This document shows, one piece after another, positions 8,383-17,490 of a stretch of DNA of 61,309 nucleotides (its first letter is position 1; the number at the start of each line of letters is the position of its first letter). A program made the translations under genes and the position numbers. The notes below the pieces were generated by a model that was not told the origin of the DNA, made no database searches, and saw only the letters and a list, made by a program, of their open reading frames with translations. Source of the DNA: Acetobacter sp. (GTDB lineage: Bacteria; Pseudomonadota; Alphaproteobacteria; Acetobacterales; Acetobacteraceae); contig JAFVHT010000036.1 of NCBI GenBank assembly GCA_017474285.1, positions 1-61,309 on the forward strand, given 5' to 3'.

Positions 8383-11300
8383 ATGCTTTATCCAACTTCT
8401 CATGATGCCGCTACAAATGAATATCCCTCAAAAGATAAAGACTATAAAGATCCCTTAGCGCTTATTCGGGAGAAGTGCAAAGAATTAGGCATTGACCAAA
8501 GAAATAAAGGCACACTTTTTGAAAAAATCAGCAAAGAGCTTTTAAAAGAACGAGATAGCGAAAACTCTATAAAAGACATTTTCCTCTGGAATGAGTGGCC
8601 TTATAAAGATATGACGTCTAACAGGCAAGATACTGGTATTGATTTAGTCGTTGAATATAACGACGGTCGTTTTGCCGCTGTGCAATGTAAATTTTACGCC
8701 GAAGAGAAAAATGTTTCTTTAAACGATATAGCGACTTTTACGAGCAAACTGCAAAGCGGTGTGGGGGCTGTTCAATTTTCTCAAGGTATTTTAATCACCG
8801 CCTCTGATATCAGTGAAAACGCCCGTCAAGAAATAGAACAAATCAGAAAAAATATACCCGTTGATCTCATCAATGAAGAGGATTTTTTACATTCGAACAT
8901 TGATTGGGAAAAATGGACGCCCTCCGAGTCAAAAATTCCCCTTAAAGGGAAAAAAGTCAAAGAATTAAGACCCCATCAACAAGAGGCTTTACACCGTACA
9001 AAAGAGTATTTTTCACACCAAAACCCGAATGAACAAGCCAAAACGCGGGGCAAACTCATTATGGCGTGTGGTACTGGAAAGACCATGACCGCGTTAAGAG
9101 TGATTGAATCCCTCTGCCCGCAAAACGGTGTGGCGTGTTTTTTTGCCCCAAGCATTGCGTTAGTGGCACAAACTTACAGAGAATTTTTAAAAGAAAGAAA
9201 AGAAGAATTTATCGCCTGTATTATTTGCTCTGATAATACTGCCGGCAAAGAAGAAGACGATATCAGCATAGCCTCTTTACCAACAACGCCCTCCACAAAC
9301 GTTAAAGATATTTGTAAAGCCTTTGACAAAGCCCAAAAACATCAAAAAAGGTTAATTCTTTTTTCAACCTATCAAAGCTCACCCGTTTTAGCGGAGGCTT
9401 TTCAAGAAAATCATTTTAAACCGCTCGATCTCATGATTTGTGATGAAGGGCATAGAACCGTAGGGGCACACACTCCACAAGAGAAAGAAAAAAGCCCTTT
9501 TCTTTACTGCCATGATGACGCCCTGATTCCTGCGCAAAAGCGTTTATATATGAGTGCTACACCCAAAGTGTGGACTTCTACGTCGCAAGCCAAAGCGAAA
9601 CAGAATAATACCGAAATGTATTCGATGGACGACCCGCAGATTTATGGCGACGTTATATTTTCTTTGCCTTTTTCTAAAGCGATTGAACAAGACCTTTTAA
9701 GTGATTATCAGGTCATGATTGTCGCTTTAAGAGCAGAGGCAATGAATGACCTGACGGAAAAAGTCGCGCTCAAAATGACAGAAAATAAAGCAGACAAAGA
9801 GCACAAAAGTGAAAGCAAACTCGTCGATCGGGATTTTGTGTGTAAAGTTTTAGGCACGTATAAAGGATTAGCACGGTCAGATTTATATTTCCTTAACGAA
9901 GAAGGAAAAACACAAACAAGCTCCCAACAACAGGAGGAAAACACTTTCTTAAAACCTCTGGACACCTTAACCCCTGCACAAAGAGCGGTGTTATTTTGTC
10001 GTAATATCAAAACCTCTAAAGCGCTGACGCGTTTTTTTAAAAAAATTATTGAAGAGAGTTCTAATATTAGCGGGGGGGGGTACACTAATCAAAATGATAT
10101 TTGCTTAAATCCAGAAACGTTAAAATTAAACATTGATCACATTGATGGCAGTATGAATGCCAAAGACAGACTACAAAAATTATCGACCTTAAATAACCCG
10201 CAAGAAAATTATTGCAACATTCTCAGTAATGCCCGTTGCCTTAGTGAAGGCGTTGATGTACCAGCCTTAGATTCCGTTATTTTCTTTGATCCCAAACAAT
10301 CGCAAAACGATATTATTCAAGCCGTCGGGCGTGTGTTAAGAAAAGCCGACAATAAAGAATTGGGCTATATTATTTTACCTTTAGTACTTGATGAAAACGA
10401 CTTAAACAATTTAGATGAAGCCGTTGAAGGAAAAGGTTTTCAGGGTATTTGGAAAGTCCTTTGCGCGTTAAGAAGCCAAGATGATTCCTTAATCGATGAA
10501 ACACAATGGAAAAAGAAAATAAAACTCGCTATTCCCGATCCATTAAAACAGCCCGATAAAAATACCCAAAAAGAGATCAACCAACAAGAGGGGTTACAGC
10601 TCCACTTCACAACGCTAAAACAATTAAGCAAAGCTTTATTTAACGTCATGCCCTCACGTATGGGGGTTGAGAGATATTGGCAGACTTTTGGGGAAAAAAC
10701 CGCCAAAATCACAGAAACCCTGATCGACAGAATTGAGGGCATTTTTCAGCGTGAGACTTCTCTCAAAGAAAGTTATGTACAAGCCTTAAAAAGCGCCATT
10801 CACCCCAATATTACCGAAAAAGAAGCGGTAGAACTCTTATCCTCGCATATTGTGACGGAGCCTATTTTTAAGCGCCTTTTTCCAGAGGGGGAAAAGGATC
10901 CCATAACCAAAGCCCTTAATAAAGTGTTAGAGGCGTTAAAAAATAACCATTTAGACAACGAAACGCGTGATTTAAAACCCCTTTACGAGAGTGTTGAGGA
11001 ACAAGTTAAAAATGCCCATTCGGAAAATTCAAAACAACAGGTGATTAAAAACCTTTACGGCACGTTTTTTAAGCAGGCTTTCAAAAAACAAACCGAACGA
11101 TTTGGCATTGTTTACACGCCTATAGAAGCCGTGAATTTTATTTTACGTATGACACGGGATTTAACCCAAAAGCATTTTGGAAAAAACCTCAACGATCAAG
11201 GTGTGAAAATTTATGACCCGTTTACAGGCACGGGGTCTTTTATCACCGCATTACTCAATAAAGAAAATCATTTTATTGATGACGCCTATGTCAAAAGAAA

Positions 11301-13365
11301 AGTTGAAGAGGAGATCTTTGCGCAAGATATTACGCTTTTATCGTATTACATCGCGGGGGTGAATATTGCCACGATCGCCAAAAACAGAAACCCCGCTTGT
11401 CAAGCCTTCCAAAATTTAATTTTAGGGGATTCGTTGAATAGTTTAGAGCGCCAAAAAGCCAGAGAAAACACCAAACACCCCACACTCTTTGACACCCTTG
11501 GAAAAGAAATTTTTGAGGCGTTAGAACCCAACAAACAAAAAGAAGAACAATTAGACCGAGAACACATTAACATTATTATCGGCAACCCGCCTTATTCTGG
11601 CGGCGCAGACTCACAAAATGATAACAATGCCAATCTGCCACACCCCGAATTAGAAAAGCAAATTAAAGACACATATGGGAAAGAATCTGACAGTGTAAAT
11701 TCTGGAATAACGTCGAGAGACACTCTCATTCAAGCGATCCGTATGGCGACCAATAAAATTGAACAAAACGGCGGGATTATCGGCTTTATTCTCAATGGCG
11801 GTTTTTTAGACGCCAAATCTGCCGACGGTTTTCGCAAATGTGTTGCCAAAGATTTTTCTAATATTTACGTGATCAATTTAAGGGGGAATGCAAGAACATC
11901 GGGCGAAACACGTAAAAAAGAAGGGGACGGAATTTTCGACACGGGTTCCCGCGCCACTGTTGCCATTTGCTTTTTTGTGAGAAACCCGGCTTATCAAGGA
12001 GCGGCAAAAATCCATTATTACGCGGTGGAGGATTATTTAAGACGTGAAAACAAATTAGATCGTTTAACGTCATTTCAAACATTAGAGGATATTCCCTTTA
12101 CCAATATAACACCCAACAGTAAAGGCGATTGGCTCAATCAAAGAAATTCTGATTTTCAGACGCTGATTCCCTTAAAACCCTTAAAAAAAGGAAAAAACAA
12201 CACCGCAACAACGAACAACGAAACCCCTGCCGTGTTTCTCGTTGATTCTGTGGGATTGGGAACAGGGCGAGATGCTTGGGTGTATAATTTTTCTCGCGCG
12301 CAACTGCAAAAATCCATGGAAACATGTATCCAAACCTACAGATCAGATCTTCAAGCCTTTGATAAAAAAGCCTTTGAGGCAAGAACGCAAAACATACCCA
12401 ATGCTAACAAATATAAAGCCCTGACCGATAAAGACATAACCACAGATTCAACAAAAATAGCTTGGACAAGAAGTCTAAAACAAAAATTGATTAAACAAGA
12501 AAATATCCCTGATTTTAACCCGGATTCTATCAGAACAGCCTTCTATCGTCCTTTTGTCAAAACCAATGTGTATTGGGAAAGAACGTGGCATGAGGCACAA
12601 GGTCAACTGCCAAAAATATTCCCAAAAGCAGAGTCAGAAAATAGGGTTATTTTGGTCAACGTAGGCACTTTTTGCGTTGTCATGACCGACACAACGCCCG
12701 ATTATCATGTTTTGCCGGCGACTCAAGTTTTTCCCCTCTATGCCTATACAGACTACGGCAGGGAAGACAATATCAACCCGTCTTGTGTGAAACGCTTTCA
12801 AAACGCGTTAGGGGATCACACGATTGGTTCGGAAGACATTTTTTATTATTGTTATGCGGTGTTTCATCACAAAACCTATACAGAAACTTACGCCAATGAT
12901 CTCGCTAAAGAAGCACCACGCCTCCCCATTTTGAAAGAATTTCAGACTTTGGCAGCCCTAGGCAGAGCATTAGGCGACCTCCATTGTCGTTATGAAGATC
13001 AAGAGCCTTGGTCTTCTGTCACCATTAAAGAAGAAAATTACAGGGTTGAAAAAATCCGCCGTTCTAAAGAGAATGGGTCTGTGATGATATATTATAACCC
13101 TTCTATCACGATCAACGATATTCCCCCAAAAGCGTATGACTACACCATGAACGGCAAATCCGCCATTGATGGGTTTATAGAGCGATACCAAAACACAATG
13201 GACAAAGACACGCTCATTCCCAACGACCCTAACGCGTTTAGAGGGGGAAAATATCTTTTTGACACCCTTTGTAAACTCATTACAGTGTCGCTTAAAAGTG
13301 TCGACCTCATCGAAAAAATTAACGCCATCACATTTGAAAGACTCGACCTTCCCGAAAAGAGGTAA
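8383..13365 (+). CDS. Type ISP restriction-modification enzyme, single chain
   Basis: One 1660-residue chain combines cutting, translocation, methylation and target recognition, as in the LlaGI/LlaBIII class. In order: an Mrr-like nuclease (GIDLVV near 85, VQCKFY near 100); an SF2 helicase with Walker A CGTGKT (about 230), DEGH (about 353), SATP (about 390) and QAVGRVLRK (about 645); a coupler; an N6-adenine methyltransferase with DPFTGTGSF (about 946) and NPPY (about 1068); and a C-terminal specificity region. All core motifs are intact. The ATG at 8383 follows AAGGA. The frame passes through a G9 run at codons 564-566, suggesting phase variation. No separate methylase or specificity gene is nearby, as expected for this class. 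The target sequence cannot be read from the gene. Confidence 0.93.
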   Translation: MLYPTSHDAATNEYPSKDKDYKDPLALIREKCKELGIDQRNKGTLFEKISKELLKERDSENSIKDIFLWNEWPYKDMTSNRQDTGIDLVVEYNDGRFAAVQCKFYAEEKNVSLNDIATFTSKLQSGVGAVQFSQGILITASDISENARQEIEQIRKNIPVDLINEEDFLHSNIDWEKWTPSESKIPLKGKKVKELRPHQQEALHRTKEYFSHQNPNEQAKTRGKLIMACGTGKTMTALRVIESLCPQNGVACFFAPSIALVAQTYREFLKERKEEFIACIICSDNTAGKEEDDISIASLPTTPSTNVKDICKAFDKAQKHQKRLILFSTYQSSPVLAEAFQENHFKPLDLMICDEGHRTVGAHTPQEKEKSPFLYCHDDALIPAQKRLYMSATPKVWTSTSQAKAKQNNTEMYSMDDPQIYGDVIFSLPFSKAIEQDLLSDYQVMIVALRAEAMNDLTEKVALKMTENKADKEHKSESKLVDRDFVCKVLGTYKGLARSDLYFLNEEGKTQTSSQQQEENTFLKPLDTLTPAQRAVLFCRNIKTSKALTRFFKKIIEESSNISGGGYTNQNDICLNPETLKLNIDHIDGSMNAKDRLQKLSTLNNPQENYCNILSNARCLSEGVDVPALDSVIFFDPKQSQNDIIQAVGRVLRKADNKELGYIILPLVLDENDLNNLDEAVEGKGFQGIWKVLCALRSQDDSLIDETQWKKKIKLAIPDPLKQPDKNTQKEINQQEGLQLHFTTLKQLSKALFNVMPSRMGVERYWQTFGEKTAKITETLIDRIEGIFQRETSLKESYVQALKSAIHPNITEKEAVELLSSHIVTEPIFKRLFPEGEKDPITKALNKVLEALKNNHLDNETRDLKPLYESVEEQVKNAHSENSKQQVIKNLYGTFFKQAFKKQTERFGIVYTPIEAVNFILRMTRDLTQKHFGKNLNDQGVKIYDPFTGTGSFITALLNKENHFIDDAYVKRKVEEEIFAQDITLLSYYIAGVNIATIAKNRNPACQAFQNLILGDSLNSLERQKARENTKHPTLFDTLGKEIFEALEPNKQKEEQLDREHINIIIGNPPYSGGADSQNDNNANLPHPELEKQIKDTYGKESDSVNSGITSRDTLIQAIRMATNKIEQNGGIIGFILNGGFLDAKSADGFRKCVAKDFSNIYVINLRGNARTSGETRKKEGDGIFDTGSRATVAICFFVRNPAYQGAAKIHYYAVEDYLRRENKLDRLTSFQTLEDIPFTNITPNSKGDWLNQRNSDFQTLIPLKPLKKGKNNTATTNNETPAVFLVDSVGLGTGRDAWVYNFSRAQLQKSMETCIQTYRSDLQAFDKKAFEARTQNIPNANKYKALTDKDITTDSTKIAWTRSLKQKLIKQENIPDFNPDSIRTAFYRPFVKTNVYWERTWHEAQGQLPKIFPKAESENRVILVNVGTFCVVMTDTTPDYHVLPATQVFPLYAYTDYGREDNINPSCVKRFQNALGDHTIGSEDIFYYCYAVFHHKTYTETYANDLAKEAPRLPILKEFQTLAALGRALGDLHCRYEDQEPWSSVTIKEENYRVEKIRRSKENGSVMIYYNPSITINDIPPKAYDYTMNGKSAIDGFIERYQNTMDKDTLIPNDPNAFRGGKYLFDTLCKLITVSLKSVDLIEKINAITFERLDLPEKR
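10072..10080 (+). repeat. G9 homopolymer inside the restriction gene
   Basis: Nine G bases encode Gly564-566 exactly in frame. With ten G the frame reads GTA CAC TAA and stops at once. With eight G it stops at TAA ten codons later. Such tracts slip during replication and act as on/off switches in other bacteria. Confidence 0.95.
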
Positions 13366-13390
13366 AAAATCAAAAGGGGGCTAGACGATA

Positions 13391-13398
13391 GGGGGGGG
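13391..13398 (+). repeat. G8 homopolymer between RM gene and pyrC-like gene
   Basis: Eight G bases lie 26 bases after the restriction gene stop and 13 bases outside the stop of the convergent dihydroorotase-like gene. The tract is non-coding as annotated. Confidence 0.95.
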
Positions 13399-13410
13399 TA
13401 AAAACGCTTT

Positions 13411-14751
13411 TTAAGGTTTTTCTGTGGCTTCAAAACGAAAAGGCTGCCCAATGGGGTGATCGGCTAAAGTCCCTTCCCACATGACACGGTGCCCACGAAT
13501 AAAAGTGCCAATAGGCTTGCCAATAAGACGCTCCCCGACAAAAGGAGACCAACCACAACGCGAGGCGAGCCATTGGGGGTCAATGGTCCATTGGGCTTTG
13601 AGGTCGACAATGGTTAAATCAGCGTCATAGCCGATACTAATGCGCCCTTTACGAACAAGCCCAAAAACTCGTTGCGGACCTGAAGAGGTTAAATCGACAA
13701 AACGGCGTAAACTCAACCGATGATGGGCAACATGGTTGAGCATAAGCGGCACAAGGGTTTGCACGCCCGGCATACCAGAGGGCGATTGCGGGTAAGGTTT
13801 GGCTTTGGCTTCTCGACTATGAGGCGCGTGGTCAGAACCGATAACGTCAGGCAAGCCTTGATCAATCCATTGCCATAAGGCGGCACGATGCGCTGCTGAA
13901 CGAATAGGGGGGTTCATTTGTGCGAAAGTGCCAAGGCGTACATAGGCATCTTCAGCGTTAAGGGTGAGGTGTTGCGGGGTGATTTCACAGGTTGCAATAT
14001 CGCGATACTGGGCGATAAGGGCTAATTCTTCTGGTGTGCTCACATGCAGAATATGCACACGCCGCCTTATTTTGCGGGCAAGGGCTAAAAGGCGTTGCGT
14101 TGCCTGTAAAGCCGTTTGATCATCACGCCAAACAGGGTGAGAGGCAGGGTCGTTTTCAACACGATAGGAACGGCGTTCTTGGAGACGATTTTCATCTTCG
14201 GCATGGACAGCAATCCGTCGATGACCTGAACGGAGTACACGTTCAAGCGTTAAGTCATCAGAAACTAAAAGATCGCCTGTAGAAGAACCCATAAAAATTT
14301 TAATGCCCGCCGCTCCCTTAAGGGTTTCTAACTGCCCGCATTGCTCGGCGTTATAGGCCGTTGCACCGATGTAAAAAGCATGGTCGCACCACATACGATT
14401 ATGGGCGCGGTTGAGTTTATCAGTCAGGGCTTCAAGGGTTGTCGTCGGGGGTGTGGTGTTGGGCATTTCAAAAACACCTGTAACACCGCCAAGCACAGCG
14501 GCACGACTGCCCGACTCAAGTGTTTCGTTGTTTTCTGCCCCGGGTTCTCGAAAATGGACTTGGGTGTCAATAACCCCGGGAAGAATAGTCAAGCCTGTAC
14601 AATCAAGAGTTTGGGCAGCACGATGCGCTGTGGGGGCATTTTCTCCAATCGCGCTAATGAGTCCATCGCGTAGATAAAGAGTTGTTTGAACAGTTTTATC
14701 TGGGAGTACAATAGAACCATTCAGTAAAGCGAGATCGTGAAAAGAGGACAT
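13411..14751 (-). CDS. pyrC: Dihydroorotase-type amidohydrolase
   Basis: Dihydroorotase closes carbamoyl-aspartate to dihydroorotate in pyrimidine synthesis. This 446-residue protein is a class I-type member: DTQVHFREPG near 61-70, GIKIFMGSSTGDL (candidate carbamylated Lys), HAEDE, HILHVSTPEE and GSDHAPHSR are all present in order. The first metal motif is QVH instead of the usual HVH, so one metal ligand is replaced. I recall other alphaproteobacterial proteins annotated as dihydroorotase with the same QVH form. Activity is therefore likely but less certain than the family. It is followed on the minus strand only by the convergent RM gene; gor lies upstream, about 43 bases away. Confidence 0.85.
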   Translation of the reverse strand: MSSFHDLALLNGSIVLPDKTVQTTLYLRDGLISAIGENAPTAHRAAQTLDCTGLTILPGVIDTQVHFREPGAENNETLESGSRAAVLGGVTGVFEMPNTTPPTTTLEALTDKLNRAHNRMWCDHAFYIGATAYNAEQCGQLETLKGAAGIKIFMGSSTGDLLVSDDLTLERVLRSGHRRIAVHAEDENRLQERRSYRVENDPASHPVWRDDQTALQATQRLLALARKIRRRVHILHVSTPEELALIAQYRDIATCEITPQHLTLNAEDAYVRLGTFAQMNPPIRSAAHRAALWQWIDQGLPDVIGSDHAPHSREAKAKPYPQSPSGMPGVQTLVPLMLNHVAHHRLSLRRFVDLTSSGPQRVFGLVRKGRISIGYDADLTIVDLKAQWTIDPQWLASRCGWSPFVGERLIGKPIGTFIRGHRVMWEGTLADHPIGQPFRFEATEKP

Positions 14752-14794
14752 AAAAATCTCTCAAATCTCTTAAAAAGAGGAAAAAAGGATCGGG

Positions 14795-16237
14795 TTAAGG
14801 CGTTGTGGGTGTTGCGTTGGGTGTATATGGTGTTGTACGAGTACACGTGCGGAGGGTAACAAGTTCTTCTGCAGAAGTGGGGTGAATGCCAATCGTGCGA
14901 TCAAAATCTGCTTTCGTAAGCCCCGCCGTGACAGCAATTGCTACACTTTGTAGGATTTCTGGTGCATCATCGCCAAAAATATGTGCGCCAATTACTTTTT
15001 GACTGTCATGCGCTACAACGAGTTTGATAAGAGTTTTCGGCTCTTTCCGCCCGCTTAGTGTATGGTGTAACGGGGTAAATTGGGTCATATAAATATCGAC
15101 ATCGCCTTTTTGGGTGGCTTCTGTTTCCGTTAAACCAACAGAAGCAAGCGGCGGCGTAAAGAAAACAGCTTTAGGTGTGGTATCAAAAGACCACTGCCGC
15201 GGTGGGGCTGTGCCAAAAAGCGTTTCTGCAAGGATATGTCCCTCCGCTATCGCAACAGGCGTTAAATTTATGCGATCTGTGACATCGCCAATCGCATAAA
15301 CTCCTTTTTGAGCCGTTTGGTTGTGTTCATCAACAATAATACGCCCGTTGCCTGCAGTGGTAATGGCGGTATTTTCAAGCCCTAATTCGTCAATTTTTGG
15401 ACGGCGACCTGTAGCGAGAAAAACGCAATCTGTCCGCAAGCTCTGCCCATTATCAAGGGTGACAATATAACCAGAGTGTTCACGTGTAATTTGGTGAATA
15501 TGAGTAGAGGGGTGTTGTATAATACCGCGTAACGTCATGGCTTTGGTTAAAGCATGGCGGAGATCTTCGTCAAACCCTGCAAGGGGTAAATCACGCCGAT
15601 AAATCAGATCAACTTGTGTGCCAAATCCTGAAAAAATACCCGCAAATTCAACGCCAATATAACCTCCGCCTACAAGAACAACACGTTGTGGGCGTTCGGG
15701 AAGATAAAAGGCTTCATCAGATGTAATGGCAAATTCAGCGCCTACAAAATGTGGGCGAACAGGTGTAGAACCCGTTGCAATGACAATGCGCTCTGCTGTG
15801 ATGGTGCGTGGTGTCTCATGAGGGGCTAATTCTGAAGGGTCGATTTGTAGGGTGTGTGGGTTAAGAAAACGGGCATGCCCTGTAAAAAGAGTAACGCCTG
15901 CTTTTTCTAACAGAGACGTATAAACGCTATTTAATCGGGTAATTTCGCGATTTTTTGCAGCAATGAGAGAGATCCAATCATGCGTAATATTGGTAGCCGA
16001 CCAACCAAATCCATGACTATCCTCAAAAATCTCTGCAAACGCACTGGCACGAACAAATAATTTTTTAGGGACACATCCAAGATTAACGCATGTCCCTCCC
16101 CAATGACGGCTTTCAGCAATGGCGACACGCGCTCCGAGACTTGCGGCAATACGGGCACATCGCACCCCGCCAGACCCTGCTCCAATAACGAATAAATCAA
16201 AATCATAGTGTTGAGGAGAAGGGGCAGAGAGGGACAT
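14795..16237 (-). CDS. gor: Glutathione-disulfide reductase
   Basis: This FAD flavoenzyme reduces glutathione disulfide with NADPH in the cytosol. The 480-residue chain begins with the FAD site IGAGSGGVRCARIA, then the redox-active disulfide GGTCVNLGCVPKK. A second nucleotide site VLVGGGYIGVEFAGI follows, and ATGRRP precedes the second FAD motif VYAIGDVTDRINLTP. The C-terminal active-site segment IGIHPTSAEELVTLR carries the catalytic His-Glu pair. The hallmark NADPH-type layout and GSxGGVR start favour glutathione reductase over lipoamide dehydrogenase. An AGGAG site precedes the ATG at 16237. fpr lies 28 bases upstream on the same strand, probably in one redox operon. Confidence 0.92.
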   Translation of the reverse strand: MSLSAPSPQHYDFDLFVIGAGSGGVRCARIAASLGARVAIAESRHWGGTCVNLGCVPKKLFVRASAFAEIFEDSHGFGWSATNITHDWISLIAAKNREITRLNSVYTSLLEKAGVTLFTGHARFLNPHTLQIDPSELAPHETPRTITAERIVIATGSTPVRPHFVGAEFAITSDEAFYLPERPQRVVLVGGGYIGVEFAGIFSGFGTQVDLIYRRDLPLAGFDEDLRHALTKAMTLRGIIQHPSTHIHQITREHSGYIVTLDNGQSLRTDCVFLATGRRPKIDELGLENTAITTAGNGRIIVDEHNQTAQKGVYAIGDVTDRINLTPVAIAEGHILAETLFGTAPPRQWSFDTTPKAVFFTPPLASVGLTETEATQKGDVDIYMTQFTPLHHTLSGRKEPKTLIKLVVAHDSQKVIGAHIFGDDAPEILQSVAIAVTAGLTKADFDRTIGIHPTSAEELVTLRTCTRTTPYTPNATPTTP

Positions 16238-16265
16238 GATTGACTCCTATTTTTAGTTTTTATTT

Positions 16266-17159
16266 TTAACGTTCAGCAAAAGCCTTTTCGACGACATAAC
16301 TTCCCGGCGTTGTCATATTGCCTTCGACAAAGCCACGGGCTTTAAGCAAATTCTCCGTATCGGCAAGCATTTCTGGAGACCCGCAAATCATAACGCGATC
16401 ATGCTCAGGGTCGAGTTCTGGAATGTTGAGATCTGTAAAAATTTTACCCAACTCAATAAGGCGTGTAATACGTTCTGTTACGGCAAAATTTTCTCGCGTA
16501 ACGGCGGGATAATAAAGCAGCTTAGAAGAAATATCTTCCCCTAAAAATTCATGTTCGGGGAGTTCGTGGCGAATATGGTTCGTATAAGCAAGTTCTCCTG
16601 AAAGGCGAACGGTATGAGTTAAAATAACATGTTCATAACGTTCGTAACATTCAGGGTCTTTAATAAGACTCATAAAAGGCGCTAAACCTGTACCCGTCGA
16701 AAGGAAATAGAGATTACGCCCCGGATGTAAATTATCAAGAAGTAGAGTTCCCGTCGGTTTACGCCCAATAAGCACAATATCCCCTTCTTTCACATGCCGG
16801 AGGCGCGATGTCAGAGGTCCGTCAGGAACGGCAATAGAAAGAAATTCCATTTCATCAGCGTAGTTTGGTGATGCTATAGAATAAGCACGCAAAAGCGGTT
16901 TGCCATCAACTTCAATACCAATCATCGCAAATTGCCCGTTTTCAAAACGTAAGCCCGGGTCACGCGTCGTGGTAAAGCTAAAAAGACGATCGGTCCAATG
17001 ATGTACTGTAAGCACTTGAGCAGGGTAAAGATGACTATATTCTTTGCTCGGGGGAGCAAGATGCCACAAATCCTCTTGCCCCTCATAGGGGAGAAGACCG
17101 CTCGGCGCCTCAGAGGTAGCGCAACGGGGTGGGGGCGCACTGATTGTTTTATGGGGCAA
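16266..17159 (-). CDS. fpr: Ferredoxin/flavodoxin-NADP+ reductase
   Basis: Fpr moves electrons between NADPH and ferredoxin or flavodoxin through FAD. The FAD-binding motif RAYSIASPNY, the NADP region LSTGTGLAPFMSLIKDP and the C-terminal YVVEKAFAER are all typical of the bacterial subclass. The 297-residue length includes an N-terminal extension of about 35 residues before the core. The start is a TTG at 17159 preceded by AAGGAG at good spacing, so the TTG is credible. It leads the minus-strand pair with gor, and the Suv3-like gene is divergent. Confidence 0.92.
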   Translation of the reverse strand: MPHKTISAPPPRCATSEAPSGLLPYEGQEDLWHLAPPSKEYSHLYPAQVLTVHHWTDRLFSFTTTRDPGLRFENGQFAMIGIEVDGKPLLRAYSIASPNYADEMEFLSIAVPDGPLTSRLRHVKEGDIVLIGRKPTGTLLLDNLHPGRNLYFLSTGTGLAPFMSLIKDPECYERYEHVILTHTVRLSGELAYTNHIRHELPEHEFLGEDISSKLLYYPAVTRENFAVTERITRLIELGKIFTDLNIPELDPEHDRVMICGSPEMLADTENLLKARGFVEGNMTTPGSYVVEKAFAER

Positions 17160-17490
17160 AGATAATACTCCTTAATAAGGGGTTAGGTTTAAGCGAAGAT
17201 TTGGGATGAATATAAAGACAACAAAAAGATTATGCCGTAAAATAGAACGAATAAGCGCACTATAACACAAAAAATTGAGGAAAGAATAACTTTACTTAAG
17301 CACTTTAAGTGTCTTTTGCCGCTGTTTTTTGGTTTATAAAATGCTTTAAGGTCTTTTATCAATGAACAATTAACGAAAACAATTTTATATCGTGCGGTTT
17401 TGAGTGATTTTTCTTTATTTTAGGGGTATATCGTAAGAATACTTCTTTTTAAAATATCTCCTTCATTGTTAATAATGATTAAAAAATAAA
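17160..17490. other. Divergent intergenic region, no gene seen
   Basis: These 331 AT-rich bases separate fpr (minus) from the Suv3-like helicase (plus), so they must hold both promoters. I found no convincing -35/-10 pair, no structured RNA and no credible small ORF. A loose palindromic element, CACTTTAAGTG, sits near 17300. Confidence 0.5.

Noticed and set aside
8000..13400. Prophage or transposon carrying the restriction gene
   Set aside because: I found no integrase, transposase, terminal repeats or attachment duplications around it.
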